21,689 nt of DNA from MGBC163016 sp964649145 (GTDB lineage Bacteria > Actinomycetota > Coriobacteriia > Coriobacteriales > Eggerthellaceae): contig CAZYOQ010000021.1 of the NCBI GenBank assembly GCA_964649145.1, forward strand, positions 1 to 21,689, in the 5' to 3' direction. The notes below the pieces were generated by a model. It was not told the origin of the DNA. It ran no database searches and was given only the letters and a program-made list of their open reading frames with translations. Shown piece by piece: positions 13,867-21,679 of this stretch (its first letter is position 1; every line of letters starts with the position of its first letter). The translations under genes and the position numbers were made by a program.

Positions 13867-16734
13867 TCAAAGCTCGCCGTTAACTTTCAGTGCTGTCTTG
13901 ATAACGCTTTTAGCGTTTGCAGAAGCATGCGCGCTATCTGCAGCTTCTTCCAATACGATTGCAACTACCACGCTTGGGTCAGAATCAGCGTCGGCGATGC
14001 CAACAAACCAGGTATCGTCTGTTTTACCCTCATGTTCGGCGGTACCGGTTTTGCCAGCAACAGTGACGCCGTCGATTTGCGCATCAGTTGCAGTGCCGCT
14101 TTCCACAACGCCTTTCATAACGTCTAAGACTTTATCGGCAGTCTTTGATTTTGTGGCTTCCCAAAGGGTGGTTGGTGTTGCCTCTAAGCTGCGAGTGCCG
14201 TTTGAGTTATAAACCCCTTCGACAAGATAAGGCTTCATGATGGTGCCGCTGTTAGCTATTCCGCATCCAACAAGAGCCATTTCAAGCACTGTTGTTTGCG
14301 GACCTGCCGGGCTTGTATGTTCGCCTACTGGCTCTCCTGCTGCAGCCCAAGCTGTTTCCCATGTTGTCATCTCTTCGGGGTCTGGCATAAGCGAAGTTGC
14401 TAGCGGTAAGTCGAAGTCGAATGTTTTGTTGAAACCGAAAGCTTCAGAGGTGTCAACAAGCCTTTTTGCCCCAAGGTCTACGCCTACTTGCCCAAATACT
14501 GTGTTAGACGAAACTGCGAAGGCTCGCTCAAGCGAGATAGTGCCATAACCGTATTCGCCGAAATTAGTTACGTCGCCACCGCCTATTTCTAGCACTCCAG
14601 GAGAATTGTATGTTGTTGATTTTTTCGCCACGCCATTTTGGAATGCGGAGGCTAAAGTTACTATCTTGAATGTGGAACCGGGTGCATAAAGAGATTGTGT
14701 TGCGCGGTTTAGTAGCTCGGATGAATTATCGGAATCGCTTTCTGCCGCCTTTTCAAGCACCGATTCTGCATCTTGTGCGTCATAAGTTGGCGAAGAAGCC
14801 ATTGCAAGCACAGCGCCTGTTTGAGGGTCAATAACCACGCAAGCACCCGTGTATCCCTCAATAGCGTCTTGGGCGGCTTGCTGAATTTTGGAGTTGATTG
14901 TTAGTGTTACATCGTTGCCAGGTTGCGTTACACCTGCCAGCGAGTTGATAGCATCAGTAAAACTTGCATAGTTTTCGTTTCCACGCAGTGAATCGTTCAT
15001 GGTGGCTTCGATGCCGCTTGTTCCATATTGTGTTGAATAGTAGCCAACGATATGTGAGGCCAAATCGCCTGCAGGATAAACGCGTGTGTATCCGTCTCCA
15101 TCCTCGTTTTCTACAGATTTTGCAAGCACTACTCCATCGTATGTGGAAATAGTGCCGCGCTCACTGTCTTGTTCGCGTGCAATCGTGTGATTGTTTTCGG
15201 GCAGGTTTTGGATGCGATCGGCGTCTATAAGCATGATGTAGGTGAGGTTGGCAACAAGAAGGGCAAAGAGGATCGAAAATACGATCATCGTGTTGGTAAG
15301 GCGCTTGCCAAGTGCGACACGACCCAGAACGCCTGCGGTATCGTTTGCTGCATCTACTGCAGATTGGCTTGCGCTATGGGCGCCCATCCCGACAAACATT
15401 GATGCGCTTATATGCGACCTTCCGCTGGCTTGCGTCATGTCAAGCTCTGTTTGGCGGCCGGTAGCCTTATCGCTTGCTCGAAGAAGTAGGGCGACTATTA
15501 TGAAGCCAGCCATAAGCGATGATCCGCCTTGGCTTATGAAGGGCAGCGTGATGCCTGTTAGTGGTATAAGCCTTGTGACGCCACCCACAATAATGAAAGC
15601 TTGCAGGATGATTATTGACGTAATGCCAGCTACCATAATCGAGCTGAAATCTGATTTCGCGCGCGCTGCGGTATAAATTCCGCGAATCGCAAACAGCAGG
15701 TATAAAAGAAGCACTCCAGCGGCGCCAAGCATGCCGGTTTCTTCAGCAATAGCCGAGAAAATAAAGTCGCTTTCAACATAGGGGATAGTGTCACATAGGC
15801 CGCGACCTATGCCTACACCAAATAAGTTGCCATCGGCTAGCGAATAGAGGCTTTGAACAATTTGGTAGCCTGCGCCTTGCGTGTCTGAAAAGGGGTCAAG
15901 CCAGATAGAGACGCGTTGTTGGACGTGTGAGAACATATAAAACAGCGCCACCGCAGCAATACTTGCAAGTATTACGCCAATGACGATATAGAGCTTCTTG
16001 CCGGTTGCAACATAAAGCATGACCAAAAACATCAGGAAAAGTACGAGCGCCGAGCCAAGGTCTTTTTCCAACACGACAATCAAGAAGGCCAAAGCCCACA
16101 TGATTAGCAAAGGAAGCAGTGTTTGTAAGCTAGGGAGGCGAAGAGGACCAATGCGCCATGTGAACACCGACAACATCTCGCGGTTTTGCGCAAGATAAGC
16201 CGCGAGAAACAAGACGATACATATCTTTGCAATCTCGCCGGGTTGGAATGAGAACGGACCAATGCTTAGCCAAAGGCGGCTTCCGTTGATCTCTTCGCCA
16301 ATGAATGGAAGCATAGGCGATAGCAACAGTAGCACGCCAATAATCATGAGGGTGTATTTATACTGCGCAAGCTTCTCTAAATTCTGAAGAAGCGCCAGTA
16401 TGATGACCATAACGACTACTCCGGCAAACATCCATATAAGTTGGCGTGATGCAACTTCGGGAGCCAATCGCGTTACAAAAGCGATACCAATGCCACAAAG
16501 CGCGAACGTGATTGGAAGAAGCGCTGGGTCGGCATCGGGAGCAAGCTTTCTGATAGCTAAATGGGCGACCAAGAATGCCGCGAAAATGCCAATTGGCACG
16601 CCCAGTGTATTGAAGCTAACCTCGCGAAGGCCTTCGATGGTACCTGCACCATTTGCGACCATCATCGCGAAAAGTACGATCACGATTGGAGCCGCAACAA
16701 TAAGAAGCAGAAGTTCCACACCTCGCTTCGACAT
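13867..16734 (-). CDS. Fused SEDS glycosyltransferase (RodA/FtsW) and class B PBP
   Basis: A 955-residue polypeptide joining the two halves of the peptidoglycan polymerase. Residues 1 to about 430 are a multi-span SEDS protein with WLDPFSDTQGAGYQIVQSL and GVGIGRG, which polymerises lipid II. A Ser/Ala-rich linker leads to one transmembrane segment (about 480-503). A penicillin-binding transpeptidase follows with SxxK in APGSTFK (Ser687), SSN (742-744) and KTG in AGKTGTAEH (Lys895). In mycobacteria the equivalents rodA and pbpA are adjacent separate genes in the same operon as the FHA protein, PstP and PknB. Here there is one uninterrupted frame with no stop at the boundary. The start overlaps the phosphatase stop (TAATG). 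All catalytic motifs are present, so both activities are expected. Confidence 0.95.
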   Translation of the reverse strand: MSKRGVELLLLIVAAPIVIVLFAMMVANGAGTIEGLREVSFNTLGVPIGIFAAFLVAHLAIRKLAPDADPALLPITFALCGIGIAFVTRLAPEVASRQLIWMFAGVVVMVIILALLQNLEKLAQYKYTLMIIGVLLLLSPMLPFIGEEINGSRLWLSIGPFSFQPGEIAKICIVLFLAAYLAQNREMLSVFTWRIGPLRLPSLQTLLPLLIMWALAFLIVVLEKDLGSALVLFLMFLVMLYVATGKKLYIVIGVILASIAAVALFYMFSHVQQRVSIWLDPFSDTQGAGYQIVQSLYSLADGNLFGVGIGRGLCDTIPYVESDFIFSAIAEETGMLGAAGVLLLYLLFAIRGIYTAARAKSDFSSIMVAGITSIIILQAFIIVGGVTRLIPLTGITLPFISQGGSSLMAGFIIVALLLRASDKATGRQTELDMTQASGRSHISASMFVGMGAHSASQSAVDAANDTAGVLGRVALGKRLTNTMIVFSILFALLVANLTYIMLIDADRIQNLPENNHTIAREQDSERGTISTYDGVVLAKSVENEDGDGYTRVYPAGDLASHIVGYYSTQYGTSGIEATMNDSLRGNENYASFTDAINSLAGVTQPGNDVTLTINSKIQQAAQDAIEGYTGACVVIDPQTGAVLAMASSPTYDAQDAESVLEKAAESDSDNSSELLNRATQSLYAPGSTFKIVTLASAFQNGVAKKSTTYNSPGVLEIGGGDVTNFGEYGYGTISLERAFAVSSNTVFGQVGVDLGAKRLVDTSEAFGFNKTFDFDLPLATSLMPDPEEMTTWETAWAAAGEPVGEHTSPAGPQTTVLEMALVGCGIANSGTIMKPYLVEGVYNSNGTRSLEATPTTLWEATKSKTADKVLDVMKGVVESGTATDAQIDGVTVAGKTGTAEHEGKTDDTWFVGIADADSDPSVVVAIVLEEAADSAHASANAKSVIKTALKVNGEL

Positions 16735-18026
16735 TAGTTTGTGCCTTTCGTGTTTGATTTTGAGCTTTTGGAGCTTGATGAGTCTTGTGTGGACTGCTTT
16801 TTGGTGTTTTGCGCGTCAGTGTTTTGCTTGTTGGCGTCCTGATTTTCGGCATCTTGCGCTTCGGTATTCTGCGCTTCACTGTCTTGTTCTTCGGTTTTTT
16901 GAGTCGGAACAGCCGAGCTATTATCCTCTGCGATTTGTTGCTTGTATTCCTCAATAAGCCCTTGAGCTTCATCTATGGTGTCACAGCGTATCTCGAGGCT
17001 TTTGATTCTTTCGGCAGTGCCAGGCTTCACGTCATCGGTGTTAACGTCTGTAACCTCATAGAGGCTAGAAGTAGTAATGCCAAACAGATCGCCGGGGATG
17101 CCTTTATATATAGCCACTTTTCCATCAACGTCTGCAAGGTAGGCGGCTGTGTTCATCACAAACGCCAGAGAACCAATTGCAAGCCCTATAATCACGAGCA
17201 TCGCCGCGATAATAAGCAAACCCGTCATGCGCGATCGTTTCACTGCTTTTTTGTGTTTCTGCATGTTGTAGCCAGTCACATCGGCCACAATCACGGTGAT
17301 GTTGTCGCTTCCACCCGCATCTAGTGCGGCTTCTGTTAGTAAGTCGGTTGCAACTTGGGTGTTAGGCGCTTGCGACATTATGGTTTCGATTTCCATGTCG
17401 GACACCATCGAATAAAGGCCGTCCGAACAAATCATTAATCGGTCGCCTTGTTCCACATCAAGCTCGTAAAGGTCGGGCTTAGTGTAAGGTTCAAGCCCTA
17501 GGGCGCGAGTGATGAAGCTTCGCCATTGATGAGTGCGTGCCTCAGCTGGGGTTATTTCGCCGGATTCTACGAGGTCTGCTACTACGCTATGGTCACGGGT
17601 CAGTTGTTGCAGTGCCCCATCGTGTAAAAGATATGCGCGCGAGTCGCCTACTTGTGCGATGGCCAAGTGTTCGCCTTCAAGCATGGCTGCCGTGCAGGTG
17701 GTGCCCATGCCTTCGCGCCCAATGCCTTTATCGGCAGCATCGATGATTGCTAGGTTGGCCTCTTCTACGGCATGCCCTAGCGCATCGACGTCAAGCTTGC
17801 TTGGAGCAAGGCGCGATATCGTGTCTGCAGCGATTTCAGATGCTACCTCGCCTGCTTCATGGCCTCCCATCCCATCGCAAACCACAAACAGAGGGGGAGC
17901 AACAAGCATGCTGTCTTCGTTGTGTTCGCGCACATAGCCAACTTCGGTGCGAGAGCTATAAGGGTGCAGGTTTTGAGAGATGGACCCGGAATTTGCTTCG
18001 TATGTCGAATGTGAAACTTTGGCCAT
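16734..18026 (-). CDS. pstP: PP2C-family Ser/Thr phosphatase (PstP-like)
   Basis: A 430-residue membrane-anchored phosphatase, the expected antagonist of the operon's kinase. The PP2C domain (about 25-250) has NED (Asp38), VCDGMGGHEAGE (Asp51), GMGTTCTAA, VGDSRAYLL, ICSDGLY and GGSDNITVIV, together the metal-binding and catalytic set. One transmembrane segment spans about 268-291, and an extracytoplasmic domain follows. The tail contains seven five-residue repeats (379-413) rich in Gln, Asn, Asp and Ala, then a Ser/Lys-rich end. Its ATG overlaps the TAA of the FHA gene by one base, and its own TAA overlaps the next ATG in the same way, indicating tight translational coupling. Confidence 0.93.
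   Translation of the reverse strand: MAKVSHSTYEANSGSISQNLHPYSSRTEVGYVREHNEDSMLVAPPLFVVCDGMGGHEAGEVASEIAADTISRLAPSKLDVDALGHAVEEANLAIIDAADKGIGREGMGTTCTAAMLEGEHLAIAQVGDSRAYLLHDGALQQLTRDHSVVADLVESGEITPAEARTHQWRSFITRALGLEPYTKPDLYELDVEQGDRLMICSDGLYSMVSDMEIETIMSQAPNTQVATDLLTEAALDAGGSDNITVIVADVTGYNMQKHKKAVKRSRMTGLLIIAAMLVIIGLAIGSLAFVMNTAAYLADVDGKVAIYKGIPGDLFGITTSSLYEVTDVNTDDVKPGTAERIKSLEIRCDTIDEAQGLIEEYKQQIAEDNSSAVPTQKTEEQDSEAQNTEAQDAENQDANKQNTDAQNTKKQSTQDSSSSKSSKSNTKGTN
16788..16892 (-). repeat. 15-bp coding repeat in the PP2C C-terminal tail
   Basis: Seven in-frame 15-base units encode EEQDS, EAQNT, EAQDA, ENQDA, NKQNT, DAQNT and KKQST (residues 379-413). Gln is invariant at the third position and Asp, Asn or Ser at the fourth. 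DNA units are diverged, so the array is old or under selection for composition. It lies beyond the transmembrane segment, predicted outside the membrane. Confidence 0.8.
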
Positions 18027-18439
18027 TATTCGTACTTCACTCGTATCTCGACATCGCCTATTTGTATGCGATCTTTGCTTTTCACTGCAGTTGGCTCTTT
18101 TATGTATGTGCCGTTTACAGAAGTGCCATTTTTAGAGCCTAGATCTTCAATGAAAAGGTTTGGTCCCATTAGTTGAAGGCGTGCGTGGCGTCCCGATACA
18201 TAGCTGGCACCAATTACTATGTCAGAGCCTGGTGCGCGCCCTATAACCACAGGACCTGTGATTGCAATGTTAAGCCCGCGTAGTTCCTTAGGTCCCTTTT
18301 CGACCTCGATGCGCCAGACCTTGCCCTTTTTCGTGGCTCCGCTAACCTGATTTACGCCTGTGCGCATAATTGCGAATAGAAACAGGTATAAAAGCGCGAC
18401 GAAAAGCAGACGAGCCGCCAGAAGGACGATATCAATCAT
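18026..18439 (-). CDS. fhaB: Membrane-anchored FHA-domain protein (FhaB/FipA-like)
   Basis: A 137-residue protein with an N-terminal membrane helix (about 4-25, IVLLAARLLFVALLYLFLFA) and a C-terminal FHA domain (about 60-135). FHA signature residues are present: VIGRAPGSDIVI, SGRHARL and the DLGSKNGTSVNG loop that contacts phosphothreonine. It matches the small FHA protein that heads the pstP-rodA-pbpA-pknB operon in actinobacteria and recruits phosphorylated partners to the wall-synthesis complex. GGAAGG is five bases upstream of the ATG. The second, larger FHA protein (FhaA type) often found upstream is absent. The upstream gap (18440-18539) contains a direct repeat CAAGTTTC (18473, 18484) but no clear promoter. 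Confidence 0.9.
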   Translation of the reverse strand: MIDIVLLAARLLFVALLYLFLFAIMRTGVNQVSGATKKGKVWRIEVEKGPKELRGLNIAITGPVVIGRAPGSDIVIGASYVSGRHARLQLMGPNLFIEDLGSKNGTSVNGTYIKEPTAVKSKDRIQIGDVEIRVKYE

Positions 18440-18539
18440 ATGATCCTTCCTTGTTTAGCAGTTGGCTTGGTGCAAGTTTCGAGCAAGTTTCAATAATCAT
18501 AGGAAAAGTGATGTTTTGAAGTCGCATTATTATTGTGAT

Positions 18540-18815
18540 TTAAATCTCGTGCATGAATCTAAAGACGTCTTCGCGTTGAATTGTTATCTGCAGTCCTAGC
18601 TCTTTTCCAGCTGCTTCCAAACGAGACTGAACTTCGTCGAAGCTAGCGCTTTCAAGGTCGAGCGTTGTAAGCATGGTCATGCAGAAGATCTCGTTTTCCC
18701 CGAGAACTGTTTGATTTATGTCATCAATATTGGCGTTACATTCCAAAAGGACGTTTGCGACGGCTGCTACGATGCCGGTACGGTCTCCTCCGAGCACCGA
18801 TATGACGCATTTCAT
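18540..18815 (-). CDS. ACT-domain protein, UPF0237 family
   Basis: A 91-residue stand-alone ACT-domain protein: MKCVISVLGGDRTGIVAAVA at the start, then ECNANIDDINQTV, and the family-typical ending QREDVFRFMHEI. ACT domains bind small ligands, often amino acids. Members of this family are usually next to a UPF0210/PFL-family gene, which is not seen here, and their function is not settled. The start is placed at ATG 18815 because homologous sequence begins there and AGGA lies six bases upstream. The open frame continues to 18941, but the extra 42 residues lack family features and cover the folE promoter region. Confidence 0.88.
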   Translation of the reverse strand: MKCVISVLGGDRTGIVAAVANVLLECNANIDDINQTVLGENEIFCMTMLTTLDLESASFDEVQSRLEAAGKELGLQITIQREDVFRFMHEI

Positions 18816-18829
18816 GTGTGTTCCTATCG

Positions 18830-18860
18830 TTGAGCGTTTAATGTGCAAGAATTCTATAAT
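18830..18860 (+). promoter_or_regulatory. Possible folE promoter with operator-like palindrome
   Basis: A perfect TATAAT (18855-18860) is preceded by TTGAGC (18830-18835) at a long 19-base spacing. It sits in an imperfect palindrome TGCAA-N11-TTGCA (18844-18864), followed by ATAATTGCATAATTG. It lies within the leader of the divergent ACT gene, so both genes could share control. Evidence is only hexamer matching. Confidence 0.35.
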
Positions 18861-18968
18861 TGCATAATTGTAGGGCAAATTAGAGATATGCGCATGAAAC
18901 GCTTGACTCGATTGGTATGTGGCTGCTTGGCCGCTTTTCAAATGTGATCATTTAGAAGGAAGAGAAAA

Positions 18969-19532
18969 ATGGATAAGGAAAAAATCGAAGAGGGCGTTCG
19001 GATGATCCTTGAAGGCATCGGCGAGGATCCGAACCGCGAGGGTTTGCTGAAGACGCCTGCGCGAGTAGCTCGCATGTATGAAGAAGTTTTTTCCGGCATG
19101 AACGAAGACCCAAAAAAGCATTTCGAAACGACATTTGACGAACACCACGAAGAAATGGTCATTGTTCGAGATATTCCCTTCTATTCGATGTGTGAACACC
19201 ACTTAGTGCCGTTTTTTGGGCTGGCTCACGTGGCCTATATTCCTGCATCCGATGGGCGAATTTGCGGTCTTTCTAAGCTCGCGCGTTTGGTAGACGTATT
19301 CGCAAAGCGCCCGCAGGTTCAAGAACGTTTGACGTCTCAGGTGGCAGACACCCTAATAGAAGAGCTTCATCCGCAAGGAGTGCTTGTTGTGCTTGAGGCC
19401 GAGCACCTATGCATGAGCATGCGTGGCGTTAAAAAGCCAGGCAGTCGCACTACCACAAGCGCGGTTCGTGGTGCATTCGAAAAGAGTCAGGCTACCCGCA
19501 ACGAAGCGTTAAACCTTATCTTTCGCAGTTAG
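18969..19532 (+). CDS. folE: GTP cyclohydrolase I
   Basis: A 187-residue enzyme that converts GTP to 7,8-dihydroneopterin triphosphate, the first step of folate (and pterin or queuosine) synthesis. The zinc and active-site residues are visible: Cys75, His77 and His78 in SMCEHHLVPFFG, and Cys148 in EAEHLCMSMRGVKKPGS. The GICGLSKLAR-type block appears as RICGLSKLARLVDVFAKRPQ. It is full length for the type IA enzyme, and the end SAVRGAFEKSQATRNEALNL is typical. RBS AAGGAAGAG lies four bases before the ATG at 18969. No other folate gene is adjacent. An 11-bp tandem array begins 15 bases after its stop codon. Confidence 0.97.
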   Translation: MDKEKIEEGVRMILEGIGEDPNREGLLKTPARVARMYEEVFSGMNEDPKKHFETTFDEHHEEMVIVRDIPFYSMCEHHLVPFFGLAHVAYIPASDGRICGLSKLARLVDVFAKRPQVQERLTSQVADTLIEELHPQGVLVVLEAEHLCMSMRGVKKPGSRTTTSAVRGAFEKSQATRNEALNLIFRS

Positions 19533-19547
19533 GGGCGATACCGTCAA

Positions 19548-19679
19548 TGAACCGACTATGATCCGGATATGAACTGGCTACAAATCAGCTAAGAACCGGC
19601 TGCAAACCAGCTATGTACCGGCTACAAATCAGCTGTGAACCGGCTGCAAACCGGCTGCAAACCGGCTATGAACCGGCGG
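19548..19679. repeat. 11-bp tandem array, twelve units, overlapping the amidohydrolase 3' end
   Basis: Twelve gap-free 11-base units with consensus YRAACCGGCTR: TGAACCGACTA (19548-19558), TGATCCGGATA, TGAACTGGCTA, CAAATCAGCTA, AGAACCGGCTG, CAAACCAGCTA, TGTACCGGCTA, CAAATCAGCTG, TGAACCGGCTG, CAAACCGGCTG, CAAACCGGCTA, TGAACCGGCGG (to 19679). The later units are the most alike. The array fills the gap between convergent folE and the amidohydrolase gene and continues through the last 19 codons of the latter. Confidence 0.9.
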
Positions 19680-20464
19680 GCATTGTTGTATAGAAGGTCA
19701 TCCAGCTCAGCTTCGGTGAAGTTAAGGGCAGAGAATATCTCAAGTTCGCTTATTGGGTTCCACATTGGAAAATCGCTTCCGAACATGACGCGATCGGTGC
19801 CGTAGAGGCGCGTTAGTTCTTCAGTGCGGCGAGGTCCAATAAAGGCCATAGAACTTGACATATCAACGTAGCAGTTCTCGTTTTTCAGGTATTCCAGTGC
19901 TAGGTCAAAGATAGACCATCCACCAAAATGTGCAGCATTCACGACAAGGTCAGGGAAGGTGTGCAAAATTTTCTTCATCCTGCGTGGATGCGAGTAGTCG
20001 TAGCGGTAATCGCCGCAATGCATGATTATTGGCAAGCGACCCTGAGCAATTTCGTATATGCGCATGAGCCTCGGGTCGTCCATGTCTACTTTTTGTGTAT
20101 CGGGGTGCAGTTTTATGCCCTTAAGGCCGCGAGTCTGTGCACGGTTAATCTCGCTTTCAAGTTGGTCATCTGTCATGTCTTGGTGTAGCGTCATAAAGCC
20201 AATGAACTGCGGGTGAGCATCGCATTCGTCGGCAATGAAATCGTTTATGGATTGCACTTGTTCGGCTTTTGTCGCGACGGAATGAATTATGCATTGGTTG
20301 ATAGGAGAGGTCGCACATATATCAAGTAGCTTGGTCGTTGTACCATCTATGACATCCATGTGTATGCCGTAGAAATCTCCGACAGCATGTACTGCGCGAT
20401 CGGCGATTTTAGACGGATAAACATGGCAATGGCAATCTATGACGTTTTGTTTAAGCTCGTTCAT
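19622..20464 (-). CDS. Amidohydrolase family protein (COG2159 type)
   Basis: A 280-residue TIM-barrel metal-dependent hydrolase or decarboxylase of the amidohydrolase-2 family. Metal ligands and active-site residues visible are the HxH motif (His12, His14 in DCHCHVYP), the IKLHPD strand, His in IIMHCGD, His in NAAHFGG, and the late Asp in MFGSDFPMW. The substrate cannot be named from sequence. GGAG is six bases before the ATG. The family's conserved end, NNARRF, is followed here by about a dozen residues translated from an 11-bp tandem array, so the C-terminus is probably not ancestral. A near-palindrome GTTAACTTTGTAAAC (20479-20493) lies just upstream of the start. Confidence 0.88.
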   Translation of the reverse strand: MNELKQNVIDCHCHVYPSKIADRAVHAVGDFYGIHMDVIDGTTTKLLDICATSPINQCIIHSVATKAEQVQSINDFIADECDAHPQFIGFMTLHQDMTDDQLESEINRAQTRGLKGIKLHPDTQKVDMDDPRLMRIYEIAQGRLPIIMHCGDYRYDYSHPRRMKKILHTFPDLVVNAAHFGGWSIFDLALEYLKNENCYVDMSSSMAFIGPRRTEELTRLYGTDRVMFGSDFPMWNPISELEIFSALNFTEAELDDLLYNNARRFIAGLQPVCSRFTADL

Positions 20465-20726
20465 TTACATCTCCGGAAGTTAACTTTGTAAACTTGTTCT
20501 TGTCGGTTGCGCTCGTGGTTGTCTGATGCGCCGAGAGGCAAGACCCGATTATGCGCTTTTTTGCTCAAGGAATCTAGCTTGCATCCTTTTTACAAAACTA
20601 TTTCTTAAAGGTTACGACCTTGCATGTTCAGCCGCCTTAAAGGATGTGGGCTATATAAAATCTGCGCTAGGCAAAAATTACGTTGGGGGCTTCGTGCATT
20701 CGCGATGAGGAAAGGAGGGTATAAGA

Positions 20727-21053
20727 ATGTCGAAATTAGAGGCAGGAAGAGTTATCACTCCGTCTGAGGCCAATGATCTAATTGTTGAGGAAGACCCTGT
20801 CGTTTTGGACGTTAGAACGCCTTCAGAATTTGCCGAAGGCCATATTGAAGGTGCTGTGAGCCTTCCGTTAGACGAACTCTCTAAGGCAACAGTGCTTGAT
20901 ATTGTTGAAGATACGAACAAACAGATTCTTCTCTATTGCACGTCAGGTAGGAGGTCGGGCGCCGCGGGTGCTAAACTTGCAAGAGCGGGGTTTAGCCGCG
21001 TGTATGAACTGGTCGGCGGGATAAACGCATGGCCATTCGGAACGGTCTCATAG
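20727..21053 (+). CDS. Rhodanese-like domain protein
   Basis: A 108-residue single-domain rhodanese (sulfurtransferase). It has VVLDVRTPSEFAEGHIEGAVSLP at about 25-47 and the active-site loop CTSGRRSG with catalytic Cys71, followed by AGAKLARAGF and the typical end LVGGINAWP. Such proteins carry a persulfide on the cysteine and move sulfane sulfur; the acceptor is unknown. A strong RBS AAAGGAGGG precedes ATG 20727. The universal stress protein gene starts 12 bases after the stop, so the two are probably co-transcribed. The 262 bases upstream hold no recognised gene; a TATATA at about 20652 could belong to a promoter but has no good -35 partner. Confidence 0.93.
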   Translation: MSKLEAGRVITPSEANDLIVEEDPVVLDVRTPSEFAEGHIEGAVSLPLDELSKATVLDIVEDTNKQILLYCTSGRRSGAAGAKLARAGFSRVYELVGGINAWPFGTVS

Positions 21054-21065
21054 AGGGGAGACGAT

Positions 21066-21542
21066 ATGCGTTACAAGAATATCATGGTTGCATATGATGG
21101 ATCCGAGCCTTCCAAAGAGGCAATTCTTGTTGCGAAAGACCTTATAGGCGATGATGCAGATGCTACCTTGCACGTGATAACAGTTGTTGCGGTTGGTTCG
21201 CTGGGGATTGACTCGATGACCTTCGAAGGGGCGTCCGGCATACAGCAGATCTTCCCCGATATGTCTTCTTATGAGGCAGCACTTAAAGGCGCCGAAGAGC
21301 TTTGGAGCCAAAATATTGAAGAGGCTGTTGCAGAGCTTCTTCCTGATGCGAATTTCACGATTAAAAAAGATGCAATTGTTTCGGTAAAGGCCGCGGAAGG
21401 CATTTGCGAATATGCGAAGGATAAGAATATTGAGATGATAGTCATGGGCAGAAGAGGCCTCGGGGCTTTCCGTGCCATGCTTGGAAGTGTGAGCTATTCG
21501 GTGATTCACCAGATGGATATTCCCGTTGTTACTGTGAAATAG
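21066..21542 (+). CDS. Universal stress protein (UspA family)
   Basis: A 158-residue single-domain Usp. The N-terminus MRYKNIMVAYDGSEPSKEA contains the Asp of the nucleotide pocket. The C-terminal GRRGLGAFRAMLGSVS (from residue 128) fits the ATP-binding G-2x-G-9x-G-S/T pattern, so this is probably an ATP-binding Usp. GAGGGGAG lies just upstream of the ATG, 12 bases after the rhodanese gene. The specific role is unknown; members respond to starvation, redox and other stresses. Confidence 0.94.
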   Translation: MRYKNIMVAYDGSEPSKEAILVAKDLIGDDADATLHVITVVAVGSLGIDSMTFEGASGIQQIFPDMSSYEAALKGAEELWSQNIEEAVAELLPDANFTIKKDAIVSVKAAEGICEYAKDKNIEMIVMGRRGLGAFRAMLGSVSYSVIHQMDIPVVTVK

Positions 21543-21546
21543 GTAC

Positions 21547-21574
21547 TTGCAATCGTGGACAATGCGAGTATTAT
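21547..21574 (+). promoter_or_regulatory. Promoter of the initiator tRNA gene
   Basis: TTGCAA (21547-21552) and TATTAT (21569-21574) are 16 bases apart, followed about 30 bases later by the tRNA 5' end. A hairpin CCTGTC-gcttt-GACAGG (21580-21596) lies between, at or just after the expected transcription start. Confidence 0.55.
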
Positions 21575-21602
21575 ATAACCCTGTCGCTTTGACAGGACAT
21601 AG

Positions 21603-21679
21603 TGCGGGGTGGAGCAGTCTGGTAGCTCGCCGGGCTCATAACCCGGAGGTCGTTGGTTCAAATCCAGCCCCCGCGACCA
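21603..21679 (+). tRNA. Initiator tRNA-fMet, anticodon CAT
   Basis: A 77-base cloverleaf with encoded CCA. The acceptor stem TGCGGGG/CCCCGCG has a U1-G72 wobble instead of a Watson-Crick first pair. The D stem GAGC/GCTC has A11-U24. The anticodon stem CCGGG/CCCGG encloses CTCATAA with anticodon CAT, giving the three G:C pairs diagnostic of bacterial initiator tRNA. The T arm is GTTGG-TTCAAAT-CCAGC. The discriminator is A. Confidence 0.96.

Noticed and set aside
18816..18941. N-terminal extension of the ACT-domain protein
   Set aside because: No family similarity; ATG 18815 has an RBS and begins the conserved domain.
20526..20708. 60-codon open frame upstream of the rhodanese gene
   Set aside because: No RBS, no recognisable features, and the region probably contains the rhodanese promoter.
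21580..21596. Hairpin CCTGTC/GACAGG as terminator of the Usp gene
   Set aside because: No T-run follows, and it falls between the tRNA promoter and the tRNA.
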